Source: Euwallacea fornicatus (taxonomy: Eukaryota; Arthropoda; Insecta; Coleoptera; Curculionidae). From it: a stretch of 64,000 nucleotides of DNA. This document shows, piece after piece, positions 45,248-57,468 of this stretch; positions within the stretch are counted from its first letter, which is position 1, and every line of letters begins with the position of its first letter. The notes under the pieces were generated by a model. The model had not been told where the DNA came from. It saw only the letters and a list, made by a program, of their open reading frames with translations, and did not search any database. The position numbers and the translations under genes were made by a program. The stretch spans positions 4,154,001-4,218,000 of the forward strand of contig NC_089559.1 of assembly GCF_040115645.1 (NCBI RefSeq), in the 5' to 3' direction.

Positions 45248-48200
45248 CTAATCATCGTTAATAGGCAATGGGCAGACCTTTGATAAAGTCCTTTTCGAAG
45301 CATTCCCGGTGGGTAAACGCACTGTCATTACGCGTACCACTTTGTCTTTCCCTTCGTGAAGTTGTAAGACTCGGGCCAAAGACCATCGCAGGGGGGGTAA
45401 GTTGTCCTCAGCTAGCAGAACCAAGGATTCAATGGCTATGGACTGGTCTTCCGGCTTCCTCGATCTGTTTCTAGTTTGAAGATTGGTCAAATAGTCTCGG
45501 CTCCAGCGGTTCCAAAATTGCTGCTGCAATTGAAGTAACAGTTCGTAGCGGGATAGCCGTGATATAGTGACGTCTCTAACTTCGGGTTGGAGCAGGTTTA
45601 CCAGTGGGCCGCCAATTAGGAAATGAGCTGGGGTCAAGGGTAAATAGTCGTTCGCGTCGTTAAAGATTGGCATTAAAGGTCGTGAATTCAAACAAACCTC
45701 GATTTTTGTCAACAAGGTGTGCATTTCTTCATATGCTAGACAGGATTCACCAAGAACCCAACGAAGGTGAAATTTGGTTGACTTAACCGCAGCCTTCCAT
45801 AATCCGCCCATATGGGCGCTACGCGCTGGAAGAAAATGCCACTTAATCTGATTATTAGCTAAATGTGAGGTCACGGCATTGATGTGAAATTGCTTGTTGA
45901 TTAAACCAGAAAGCTCGAGGAAATGATTATTTGCACCTATGAAATTGGAACCGTTTTCCGAGTGAATATCCGTAAGTTTCCCTCCTCTTGGGCAAAACCG
46001 GTCTAAAGCGTTCAGAAAGCTAGCGGTAGAGAGATCCTTAACTAGCTCTATGTGTACAGCGCAAGTAGCAAAACATACAAAGATGCAGAGGTACGTCTTG
46101 ACTCGTTTAGATCTGCCTAATGTGCCTTCCTTTACCAATATGGGTCCTGCGTAATCGACTGTGCAACTCGTGAAGGGCCGCGAAGTTTTTACCCTGGCAG
46201 ATGGGATAGAACCCATCGGAAATTTTAGCGGTTTTGGTTTAACCTTAAAACAGCGCACAGACTTACTGAGGTTGCGCTTGATCGCATTTTTTCCGTTTAC
46301 AATCCAAAATTGTAAGCGAATTATCAATAGTAGGTTCTGAACCCTCGCGTAGAGATGTTTCATATGTCCATCCATTATCACTAAATCGGTGAATCTATGT
46401 TTAAACGCCAGTATAATGGGATGTCGTTGTTCATAGCTAAAGTCCGAATTCCTAAGTCGTCCGCCAACTCTAAGTATTCCTGCGGAATCTAGGAACGGAT
46501 TTAGACTTAAAATCCGACTGTCAGTGATAAGTCTGTTGTTCTTGCAAAGTTCATCAATTTCTTTGTGAAACGTTTCGCCTTGCGCCAATTTCACTAATAT
46601 GATCTGAGCCTCGTTTAGCTCGTCGACTGTTAAGCTGATGCTTTCGTTCCATGTACGTTTTAAACTTTGCTCTTTGAATCTGTAAATGTATCCCATCACG
46701 CGACGAAGTCTAAATAGATTGGAGAATCTATTAAAGATATCAAATTTGGGTCTAACAATGCTAAGATGGGTAGTGCAGGAATTTTCACTAGAGAGGGTTG
46801 ATTATAGTTCGGAAAACTGGTTCAACGAAATTTCGCTAGTCGATTCTACTTTCACCTCTGCTTTGGTTTCGCGCAGGAAATTAGGACCGTGAAACCAGAG
46901 GTTGCATTGTAGTAATTCCCTTGGACTTAATCCTCTCGAGATTATATCTGCAGAGTTGTCCTTGCTAGGTACATGGACCTAATCCTCTTCTCTCGATAAT
47001 TCGGTTATCTTTGCCACCCGATTAGCGACAAATGTTTTTAGGTCAGACGGCTCAATTTTTATCCATGCAAGAACAATGCTTGAATCCGTGAAATATTTCA
47101 CGTGTGAGATCGGTATATCCAAGGCTTCCTTCATCGCGTGCATTAATTTGGCCAACAAATGAACCGCTGATAGTGCAAGCCGAGGTAACGTTAGCTTCTT
47201 AACAGGGGCCACTCCTGATTTTGCAGTTAAAAGCCGAATTTCGTGATTGCCAAGGTCGTCTACCGATCCTACATAGATACAGGCCCCGTAAGCCTTTTCC
47301 GAGCTGTCGCTGAATCCATATAATGCAATTCGAATAGCATTGTCTACGATCACATGTCTGATTACTTTGTATTCATTCAGGTAGGTCAATTGTGTCGCGA
47401 ATTTCTCCCATCGCCGTCGGAGGTCATGAGGAACCTCTTGGTCCCAATGGAGTTGCAATCTCCATAACTCCTGAATGATTAGTTTAGCTTTAATCAATGC
47501 TGGGCCCATCAATCCTAGAGGATCGAATATCTGAGAAATAGTCGCCAGAATCGTCCTCTTTGTTGCGTGTGTTGAGTCCAATCTAACATTGACTGCATAT
47601 TTCAACGTATCTAGTTCGGGGTGCCAAGAAATTCCTAATGTTTTTAATTGCTTGTTATGCGGGAACGTGAAATTGTCAGGGTTTCCGTTGTTGTTGGACT
47701 CTACAATGTTCCTTAATACTGTTCCGCTATTAGAAGCCCATTTTTTTTACTTAAAGTTGGCTTATTCCATTATTTTGTTTAGTTCTTTGTAGCCGTTCAA
47801 GGCCTCCTCTTTAGAATTCAAACGAACTAGTAGATCGTCCATATAAAAAGAGTGTTTCATTATTTCCGATGTCCGAGGGTATGTATTTTCGTTTTGCCTT
47901 GCCAATTCTACTAAACAGTGAGTGGCTTGAAAGGGTGCACTGGACGTACCATACGTTACCGTATTCAACCGATAAACGCTAACCGGGGCTCTAGGATGCG
48001 CTCGCCACAGTATTTTCTAACAGTCTCGCTCGCTGTCCTGAATTTTTATGTATCTGTACATCATCTTGATATCTGCGCTCAGCACTATCTTTTGGAGCCG
48101 TAGCAGTAGCAGAATTGCATATAATTTGTCCTGGACTACTGGACCTACCATCAAGGTGTCGTTCAGCGACACACCTGAACTAGTTTTGCAACATGCATCA

Positions 48201-49104
48201 AATACGACGCGACAGTTTGTGGTAATCGAGTCCTTTACTACTGTTCTGTGAGGTAAGAAATAGCTGCTATCCGGCATAGAGTCGTCATTTCCGATTGGCC
48301 CTTGGCGAGACATATGGCCCAAGGTTTCATATTCGTTCATGAAGTCCACATACTGCTTCTTAAGCTCCTAATCCTTTTCCAATTTTCTCTCTAGATTTTT
48401 TAATCGACTCAGCGCTACCGATTTCGATTCCACAAGCTTCAAGTTTTTATCGATTTTAAAGGGATATTTCACTATGAAACTATTATCCTTATCTCGGGTC
48501 GTGGTTTGAGTAAAGCACTCTTCGCAATAGGATTCCTCCTTGGACAGGAATTTGGACTGCTCAAATTCTTCAACGTGCCATAATTTGGTTAATGAGTCAT
48601 TTAACAGTCTGATAGATATGTTCATTGAAAGGTTGCAAACTGTTTTCTGATTCCGTGACCCAAACCTTGTTAAGTTTCCTGATATCACCCAGCCTAGAGA
48701 TGTTTTCTGAAGCTCTGGTAACTTATCCCTTAATTTTATATTGCTTGTGCCAGTAGATCATAAAATATATCTACCCCTAACAGAATATCGATAGTTTTTG
48801 GCTCATTGAAATGTTCGTCTGCTAAATTGATCTGACTTGGGATCTTAAGTGCTGCTCTAGAGAACTTAAGTAGGGTTAGATTTTTGGTAAGCGTTGGCAA
48901 TACCAAAAATGTCATATTGACCTCAAAACTGTTGAGTCTATACTTTATCTTAGCTTGGGTTTGTCTATTAATTTCCGTGACGAGCTGCCTGATGTCGTAT
49001 AGAGGCATGTTGATTCTTTTGAAAGTTAAATTTCACTTTCTACAAAGCCTTAAGCTCATTAAGTTTGATTGACTTCCCGAGTCAAGTAAGGCGTTGTACT
49101 TCTG
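45248..49104 (-). pseudogene. BEL-3 pol, with lost integrase catalytic residues
   Basis: The protease region is at 48,736-49,104. RT is split over 48,017-48,688 and 47,762-47,968, with VTYGTSSAPF and YMDD. RNase H is at 46,979-47,605 (FSDSSEKAYGACIY). Integrase is at 45,248-46,699 with CTVDYAGPI, but the second catalytic Asp is Glu (HSENGSNF, where BEL-2 has YSDNGTNF) and the catalytic Glu is Lys (GGLWKAAVKS, where BEL-2 has GGLWEAG). Frames change at least at 46,700-46,980, 47,610-47,760, 47,970-48,020, 48,350 and 48,700. Confidence 0.88.
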
Positions 49105-50673
49105 CTATTCTCTTTTTTCGTCGGCGATTAAAATGTTGGCGGTTGACAACAATACCTGATCTCTCTCTAAGCTAGCTGATGCTAAGGTTAATGAATAATC
49201 AACCCTCTGGCGTGCGTCATCCTGGGCCTGGCTGTTTGGTAACCTTGCAGATTGTTCTGATTCCGAATACATCCCTTTGTTCATTGTTTGTTTTTCTATG
49301 GACAATGAAGGTGCACTATTGCCTTCGTTTTTTGGGTTTTGAACGCCTTCACCTTCTTCACGTTTTTCGTAATGAAGTACCTTATTGTGCTTTTTAGCGC
49401 ACTTTTTACACCCGCTGGACTTGCATTCCTGATTTAGGTGCCCTACTCGTAGGCAATTGCTACACAATTTATGCTTCCGAATATCGTTGTACTTCTCAGA
49501 CACCGACAGTTGAGTAAACCAAGGACATCGGTAAACAAAATGGTTTTCGTTGCAGATATGACAATCTCTGCCAGCCCTTTGCGTTAAGGAATACGAATAA
49601 TTCTTAGACGAAGTCGATCTATTTCCTCTTTCCTGGCCTCTGTTCTCGTTCCTGTTTTTATCGGATCTATGTGGCTGAGGTCTCGAGAAACCGCGAGAAG
49701 ATTCCAATGCGAAGCATTTATCGGTTAAAAAATCAAGTAATTGATTAATCGTGGGTGACTCAGTGTGGCACTGTTTCCGTTCTCAATCATGGTTCGTACG
49801 TTTCTCCAGTTTGCTTAAGATTATTGGGTCCAATAATGCTTCCCACTTATCTACGGGCAATTTTAGCTTTTCCAACGCAGTTTTATGTTGTTGAACCGCG
49901 TCTATAAGTTTCCTTACATTTGTCGCTGAGTCTTTAATCGCACTTGGCAAATTAAACAGAATGTTTCTCACATGATAATTTATGACTGCTTTTTTATTTT
50001 TATAATGTTTTTTTAATAGATTTAAAGCAACTGTATAATTTACGGGCGTTATTTCAAACGAGTCTATTATTTTCAATGCATCGTTCTTGCAACATAACTT
50101 AAAGTATAGTAGTTTTTCTGTCTCGCTTAAATCGGTTCTATCATGTACCAACGACTCAAAAATACTTTTGAAGCTGAACTACGTCTCATAATTACCAAAG
50201 AATGCAGGCAAACCTAGATCTGGTAATTTCCCTAGTTCTTTCAATGTTGTTGATTGTCCTGGATAAGGATTCTTACTATCCTAATTCATTTTTATACTGT
50301 CCAATAATTGTTGTGCTTCTGCTAACAAACTAGAATATGCCGACTGCGTTTCGTATCGATTTTCCTTTTAATTCCCACTTAAAAATTCCAAGCGTTCTTG
50401 AACCATTTTGATTTGGTTAAAGTCCTCCTCCACGCTCTCGAGACGGACTTTTAACTGGAATACCTCATTAGTATTTTTATTTTCCAGAATATATCGTACA
50501 AAATAAGAAAAGTTTCCTATCAAGATTTCATGTTTATGCAAGAGTTTTCGAAATTCACAGTTTTCGGTGAAAGAATCCGTTAAATGAATCTCTTTTTTGG
50601 AATTTTGTGATATTTTTCCTTTTCCTCTTCTGAGAGACATTTTACCTAATAGTAATAACTGGGATTTAGCCAA
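49105..50673 (-). pseudogene. BEL-3 gag
   Basis: The start is at 50,673 or the internal ATG MSLRRGKGK. Fragments at 50,368-50,673, 49,783-50,151 and 49,105-49,707 follow the BEL gag order, ending in CHICNENHFVYRC, CSNCLRVGHLNQEC and CKKCAKKHNKVLH knuckles. Several stops lie between the fragments. Confidence 0.85.
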
Positions 50674-50970
50674 TAAAATCTATTCGAGATTCAATACGAG
50701 TGACGTTATCCACCTTTATCACTTGAAGTTTTCACCTATTTCACCTTCTTTAGATATGACAAAATCAAGACAATAATGGCGTCAATCTCAAACTACAAAC
50801 GACTATTCTAAAGCAGGATATGATAGACGGGATTATTACGAGGCTGGGAAAACTCAAGAGGAAAATCTTGATAAAAGGAATTGACTCACCGGTTATTTTT
50901 CTCGACTTCTGCTGCACTTTTCTCGTTCCACTTATGAACTATATTTCGTAGGTTCTGTTCCAATCCAGTC

Positions 50971-50990
50971 AAATCCGGCTCAAAAGACCA
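50971..50990 (-). promoter_or_regulatory. BEL-3 primer binding site, tRNA-Tyr type
   Basis: The plus-strand AAATCCGGCTCAAAAGACCA differs at two positions from the tRNA-Tyr 3' end that BEL-2 matches. Three A residues separate it from the LTR. Confidence 0.8.
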
Positions 50991-50993
50991 AAA

Positions 50994-51437
50994 TGTTAGG
51001 TACTTAATTTTGCACGTATACGTGTTTGGGTCGATTCACCCCTTTCGATACGTTAACCGTGAACTACGTAGATCGTTGACTGGATTGATCGATTAGGAAG
51101 GACCACTTTGAGTTCGCAGTCTCAGAGACACTGTTTTCGCGTAGAAGAGAGACTAAACCTTCTTAATTGAACAAAGATTTATTAGTGACATTAACAACTA
51201 TACAATATCGAGAGATGCGTTATTTTAAGGATGTTGATGAGAAGAGTCTAGCGCGCGTCTCCGTAATGAAGTAAGGAGGAAAAAGAGAGAGAGTCTTCAG
51301 TTTCGCACCCTCCTTAAGTACTGATACGGAAGTGCATCACTCATAGACGTACTTCCGATAAGTCCCATTAGCGGCTTTTAGGCTACCTTGTCGCGTTAAA
51401 GCGTAGCGCTTAGAGGCATGGTCGCTGGGCTTTTATT
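50994..51437 (-). repeat. BEL-3 5' LTR, outer part missing
   Basis: It matches 44,492-44,937 and then stops abruptly after CTTTTATT at 51,437. The remaining about 265 bp of the LTR are absent, and unrelated AT-rich DNA follows. Confidence 0.9.
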
Positions 51438-53258
51438 AGCAATAAAATAAATATTATTATTAGCAACCAATCCAAGGCATAACTTGACAATAATTTGTAT
51501 TATTTAATGTTATTATTGAAAATTAAATTAAATTTTATATTATGGGAAAACGGTAAAAAATAGGTGTAGAATACTGTAGGATCCGTTTGTCAAATAGCTG
51601 CAATATTTTGTAAATATTAATTAATAAGTATAATTGTTGCCGTCTGACCAAGTTGAGATGCAAATAGGAGGATATACATTGTAAAGTAGCTATAATTTAG
51701 GCTAGGTTAGGGAAATAAAGAGTGAGGTACCCTGATGATACGCCCATGTGTATGGTCACTGAGTTCATGTGGTTCGCAGCATTACTGGAATTTTCCCAGT
51801 AATTATCCTTGGTTGAGAGCCGCATGAAGTAAAAGAAAGTCGAGCATCTCTTTGTTATTACCAGGAAAGAGGGTCGAAGGACAGTCGACAACGGTTCTGA
51901 TGGTTCCAAAGGATGGTTTATGATGTTCAGATATGGCTGGCCACATGGCGGATCAGGAATCGGTCTCTGGTTAGGGTACGCCGCTGGTTTATTTCCCCAA
52001 AAAGTAGCATTTAAGGTATTGGAGTAACAGGGACGCTCTCTTTTTTCTCGAGGTGACGATTCGGTGAGGTGTCGGTAGTGTCGTGAAGGAACGCAAGTAT
52101 CATCTTAGTTAAGTTAGTAAGTAAGCCCCTAATTGTAACAACTCAGAAATAAAACCCTAGACAAGTTAAGAAAGAAAAGAAAAAGCCTACAATACTATAG
52201 TATCAATTGAAAAGGAATTAATTAGTGATTCTAATTAATATATAAAAATGTATATATTCCATTTGAAATAAGAATGTTATGCTAAATTATAAGGGAGTAA
52301 AATTGGACCACTCTTTTTGTTTACCCTGTATATCAGTTTAAAAAAAAATAATAGCCAAGTAACTCATTTCACCTAGCAAAAAAAAATTTCTTAACTCTTG
52401 CATTTTTATATTATATAAAATTTCTCGAGAAGCGATTGTTTTAGACTCAATGTGTGTTATACTAACTTGTACTATCTTCTTATAATTCCAAATATGTAAT
52501 AAAATATAGGGTGTTCCATTAAAAAAACATATGTTTGAGATGTATCTTTTTTTATATACCCCCTGTATAAATGAATTTTTTTTTTAAATGGACCTTGTAA
52601 GGTCCTATATACACCTCTAAAAATCATTTTCGATCAAATTATTAATAAGGACGTAATACCCTGAGGCGCTCTTGGTGCTCTACCCTGTGTATAAAATAGA
52701 ACAACAGTTATTTGGGGACCGTTAAAATGCTGTTAACAACACTGCCAAATTGTTTGGGCCTCTAAGATTTTATGAAAAATACTAAATCGATCAAAATTTT
52801 CAATCTAAAATATTTCAAAAAATATCAATCTGACAAAGCAAATAAAATCAAACAAAAGTTTAATACATTTTTGTGCTAATTTTCTCGTTTCCACACCACA
52901 TATTTATTATTTTCGCAAGAAAATATTTTATATTGAAAATTGGTACTAACTCACTATTTTAAACGTAAACCTGAAATTTTTATTTTATACTTTAACAGTG
53001 TCTTTTCAAAATTTAAGTATCATTTTCTTTGTTAACGTTTAGTTTCCACGGATTCCGCTTCAATAGACTTTTCTCTTTGAAAAATTATTAAAGACCCAAC
53101 TTATAAAACAATACAAGGTAAAAAATACGAAAGTATCACAAACAGTGCGCAACAAAAATTGAAACAAATTTATTTCGTAATCAAGCAACGGTATTTGGAA
53201 AAAATGCTCGAATTCGTGTTTCTTGTTTTCTAATGTACTTGAAAAAAGGAAAGGTATA
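51438..53258. other. unassigned AT-rich DNA
   Basis: No convincing gene. Fragments like mariner ends occur at about 52,323 (ACCCTGTATA), 52,508 (TAGGGTGTTCC), 52,558 (CCCCCTGTATA) and 52,683 (ACCCTGTGTA). A GC-richer patch at about 51,700-52,150 with AATAAAACCC could be an LTR remnant, but no partner was found. Confidence 0.45.
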
Positions 53259-53752
53259 AAGGGTATTTCCGAACAAGTACGGAAAATTTTAATGAGTAAT
53301 TGCTGAGGTATTTTTGTAAAAAATCATATAACCATAAATCCGAACACGCTACTTTCCAAGATACAGTGTTCAATTTCTTTTTTTTTTTATTTTGTTAAAT
53401 GTTTCAAAAGCGTCTTGAAATATCGACACCAAATTTATGACACGCTATGGCAAGATAAATGTACAGTTTCTGGAGTAGGAAGAATATTTCCAATTACACT
53501 GGTAGCATCCGTACATCCATACAAGTACACATCTTTAATAAAGAAAATGGTATGCCAGTGACTTTTTCTCATACCAATATATTTTATTAAGAAGTCCATA
53601 AATTCTTAACAAAAAAATACTCTTAGTATTTTGTCGCTCAAGAAGCCACAAATGCCTGGTAGGTTGCTGTGAAATACATCCACAAATACACAAATTGTAA
53701 TTGTTTTGTTAATCACTCACTTAAGCTTACTAAATTTAAGCGAATAATTATA

Positions 53753-54420
53753 CAGGGTGGGCCACGAGTAACGCCTCGGAATTTCATGACAAAACTAAGA
53801 GATTTTTTAACTGTTTCTTTTTTGAGGTGGAAACAGACTAACTAGAGCTACATTTTCAAATTATTTTCAAAGTATACAGAGTGTCCCAAACACATGTAAT
53901 TGATCAAAGTTGCATTTTTTTTAATGGGAACCCCTGTATATTATATTATTTTTTAACTCAACCATTAAAATGAAATTAAGTTGTATTAAGGTTTATGGTG
54001 TCTAACTAACAGTTTTTGAAATAATTAAGTTTTTGTCAAGATGCAAGATAATTTTCAACACCCAATCACTCATCCCATATTTAAGTTTTTAAAACAAAAT
54101 TTTAATAGGAAGCCATCAAGGGACCAAATTTTGTGCTGTAAGTTTCAAAAAGTCGACAAATTGTACAGGGCGTTCTAAAAATAGAGCCAAATTCGTTCAA
54201 CTTTTAACTGTTAATAACTTTTTCAATTTAAGTGGGACACCCGGTATGTTGTGTTACTGTTAGATGCCAAATTTACTTATCTATCGAATATCATTAGGGT
54301 TCTCTATACCTAGCTCTACTCATTTTCGCAAAAAACATCAATTTTTATAAAAATATCTAAATCTCCAATTTTAACATTATGCCACATGAAATTGCTAAGG
54401 TATCCATGCAATTTTGACAT
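53753..54420 (+). repeat. Mar-1 left inverted repeat
   Basis: It matches the inverse of 55,650-56,314 throughout. It contains internal end-like motifs at about 53,876 (TACAGAGTGTCCC), 53,930 (ACCCCTGTATA), 54,167 (TACAGGGCGTTC) and 54,232 (GGGACACCCGGTA). Confidence 0.92.
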
Positions 54421-54509
54421 TAAGTCACATTGCCATCTTGTTTAGGTCTGTCGTATTTAGTTAAAAGTGATTTGTTTATTTGAAGTGTTAAAAAATTTTA
54501 ATTGGAAAG

Positions 54510-55571
54510 ATGTTTTCCTATGCGATACCAGAACGAATAGACACGATTATGGTGATAGGAGAATGCCAGCAAAATTGTCTTTTTGCATCGAGAGTTTATG
54601 CCCAAAAGTATCCGGATCGAAGACATCCAAATACACGGGTATTTGAAAGGTTGTTGGTGAATTTTCGCGCGTTGGGTAGTGTTAATTATGGGAAACAAAA
54701 CAAAAAAGGACTTGTGACCGATATTGAAGAAAATCAATTCTTGGTATTAGGATCAATTGAAGAGAATCCTAATACAAGTACTAGAAAAATCTCCAATGAA
54801 ACCGGTATAAGTCGTACAAGCGTAAGGCGGATCTTAAGTAATTTCAATTTCCAGCCGTTTCATATCCAACTTCATCAACATTTATATGGAGCGGATTTCG
54901 AGCGTAGACTTAATTTTTGCCATTGGGTATTGGAACAGTTCAACGAAAACTTTAATTTTTTTGATTTTGTTTTATTCACCGACGAAGCAACTTTTCATAA
55001 TAACGGTTTGATAAATTGTCTTAATTTTCATTATTATGACACGGAAAACAGACATTTATTCAGAACAATTGATCGTCAAAATAGATAGAATGTCTTCGGA
55101 GGAATTTTTAACAATTATGTAATTGGTCCATATTTTTTCGATGGATACTTAAATGGAAGAAAATTTCTAGCATTTCTAAAAAGGGACTTCTGGGCTCTTT
55201 TAGAGAATATTCCATTAAATCTAAGAGCTCGAATGTGGCTTCAACTCGATGGTGCCCCGGCTCATTTTCAGCACTCGGTTAGAAGATATCTAGACAAAAA
55301 ATTTCCAAGTAAATAGATCGGCAGGAGTGGTCCATGCAATTGGCCAGCTAGATCACCGGACCTTACCACCATGGATTATTTTTTATGGGGGTATGTAAAA
55401 CATGAAGTTTATAAAATTCCTCCTACCACGACTGATGATATGAAAATAAGAATTAGAAATGTTTTTACCTCTATTACGCCACAAATGCTAGAAAATGTCA
55501 GAAAATCTTTTGAAGAAAGAATCAAAATATGCATAGAAGAAAATGGTCATCATGTAGAACACCTGATATAA
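54510..55571 (+). pseudogene. Mar-1 transposase, two in-frame TAG codons
   Basis: One continuous frame of about 353 residues starts MFSYAIPERIDT. The first about 70 residues fit the helix-turn-helix region called DUF4817 (YAQKYPDRRHPNTRVF). A second helix-turn-helix follows (TSTRKISNETGISRTSVRR). The catalytic domain has VLFTDEATF, QLDGAPAHF and SPDLTTMDYFLWG, with 41 residues between the last two catalytic Asp. TAG codons at 55,086-55,088 and 55,314-55,316 sit where related proteins have Trp. No frameshift is seen. Confidence 0.92.
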
Positions 55572-55649
55572 ATTTGTTAAATTATATTTAGTTTTCTTCT
55601 TTTTGTTAATATTGTTAAAATCGTAATATGCAAATATACGCAAGTAAAT

Positions 55650-56314
55650 AATTAAACTGCATGGATATCTTAGCAATTTCATATGTCATAATTTTAAAAT
55701 TGGGGATTTAGATATTTTTATAAAAATGATTGTTTTTCACAAAAATTAGTAGAGCTAGATATAAAGAACCCTAATGATATCCGATAGATAAGTAAATTTG
55801 GCATCTAACAGTAACACAACATACCGGGTGTCCCATTTAAATTAAAAAAGTTATTAACAGTTAAAAGTTGAACAAATTGGCTCTATTTTTAGAACACCCT
55901 GTACAATTCGTCGACTTTTTGAAACTTACAGCACAAAATTTGATCCCTTGATGGCTTCCTATTAAAATTTTGTTTTAAAAACTTAACTATGGGATGAGAG
56001 ATTGGATGTTGAAAATTATCTTGCATCTTGACAAAAACTGAATTATTTCAAAAACTGTTAGTTAGACACCATAAACCTTAATGCAACTTAATTTCATTTT
56101 AATGGTTGAGTTAAAAAATAATATAATATACAGGGTTTCCCATTTAAAAAAATGCAACTTTGATCAATTACATGTGTTTGGGACACTCTGTATACTTTGA
56201 AAATAATTTGAAAATGTAACTCTAGTTAGTCTGTTTCCACCTCAAAAAAGAAACAGTTAAAAAATCTCTTGGCTTTGTCATGAAATTCCGAGGCGTTACT
56301 CGACGCCCACCCTG
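55650..56314 (-). repeat. Mar-1 right inverted repeat
   Basis: This is the inverse copy of the left arm, with the same internal end-like motifs in mirror order. Confidence 0.92.
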
Positions 56315-56316
56315 TA

Positions 56317-57110
56317 TGTTTTCATTAGTAAATAAAGACTGTTTAGACCAGGAGCTTCCCGAGTTCCTGCTTAACAGTAGTGACCGCCTCACTAGGCACC
56401 CACAGAGAAATCCAAATATGCTGGAGGAGTTTTTTAAATCAATCGAAGGACCAGATGTGCTACCGTCATGAAATAATGGGGGTCTCCAAAGGTTCGAGAC
56501 GGTACAGAAACTCTGTTACACGAATGACACTTAATTAATAAGGGTTTGATTGGCGATTAAACAATTAGCTATCATACCCATGAACATATTTCGATTGTGA
56601 CGAGATGTGTTAGAAGTTGGTAAAGTTATATTCTAACTGTAAAATCGGGAGAGTTGAGCAGTTGCTCTTAACGTGACGAGATGAAAAACGGTTCTGTCTT
56701 GTGCTCCAAGAGGGGTGGTGCTCTTTCCCGAAAAATGCAGGTCCCATCATCTGTTTTTTCCCACTAATTTGTGGGAAAGTCACCACCTTGATGCTTTCAC
56801 ACCATTGCATTATTACTAACACCCTCTGGTTCTTGGGTCACTTGCGCGGGTTAATGCGAGACATTTCATTCTAATTTATTGCGGCCCTTTATCTGTTTTA
56901 CGATTCGCACTTCATAAATCAATAGGGAAGTAAACCAGATGAATGGTACTTAGCGCGATACCCATGGTTTGGCACCTAATGGTAGATCGAGGTTAGGGTT
57001 CTGGTTTTTTTCTATTATTATTTATTGCCCAGTTGTTAGGACATTGCGTAAGAGCGATCTTTATGTTCGAGTTTCTCCAACAAAGACAAAATAAAAACTG
57101 ACAGTGAAAA
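56317..57110. other. unassigned stretch within Mar-3
   Basis: It lies between Mar-1 and the Mar-3 transposase N-terminus. A short plus-strand frame (to 56,471) and GC-richer patches near 56,680-56,850 are seen, but nothing is recognised. Confidence 0.4.
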
Positions 57111-57466
57111 ATGGAACGTCTGCAAATGCTGACAAGACAAATATGTATATTGTCTATGGTCAAACTAATGGAAGTGAGCTACAAGCCGAACGTTTGTAGG
57201 CTGAACTATGTATATCCAGAGTCTAGACTACCACATTATGCAATATTTGCTCGTCTTCTTCGATATCCACGTGAAAACGGTAAATTTATGAAACGGACTT
57301 GTGATTGCGAATACCCTAGAGAAGGATAAGCGGTGCAAATGGAAGAAATAATTCGTGAGTTATTTCAGAGTCTCTAGAAACAAGTACTAGAAAAATTTCT
57401 GGTATACTCAATGTAAACTACACCACAGTATTTAGAATTTTGAAACAACCACATATTCATTTTATA
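57111..57466 (+). pseudogene. Mar-3 transposase, N-terminal fragment
   Basis: It encodes a degenerate DUF4817-like segment (PESRLPHYAIFARLLRY aligns with PDRRHPNTRVFERLL of Mar-1) and then, with stops, ETSTRKISG and TTVFRILK, which align with the second helix-turn-helix of Mar-1. It ends at the Mar-2 insertion. Confidence 0.75.
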
Positions 57467-57468
57467 TA

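Larger units (their letters stand above)
44492..51437 (-). mobile_element. BEL-3, BEL/Pao LTR retrotransposon (decayed, 5' LTR truncated)
   Basis: The 3' LTR is 714 bp (44,492-45,205). The 5' LTR is present only for its inner 444 bp (50,994-51,437). The internal part has gag, protease, RT, RNase H and integrase in BEL order on the minus strand, with many stops and frameshifts. The LTRs visibly differ at many positions, so it is older than BEL-2. Confidence 0.92.
53753..56314 (+). mobile_element. Mar-1, mariner-like element with about 665-bp inverted repeats
   Basis: It is 2,562 bp with CAGGGTGGGC and GCCCACCCTG ends and TA on both sides (53,751-53,752 and 56,315-56,316). The inverted repeats (53,753-about 54,420 and about 55,650-56,314) make up half of the element. 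The transposase lies between. It is inserted in Mar-3 just after the left arm. Confidence 0.93.
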
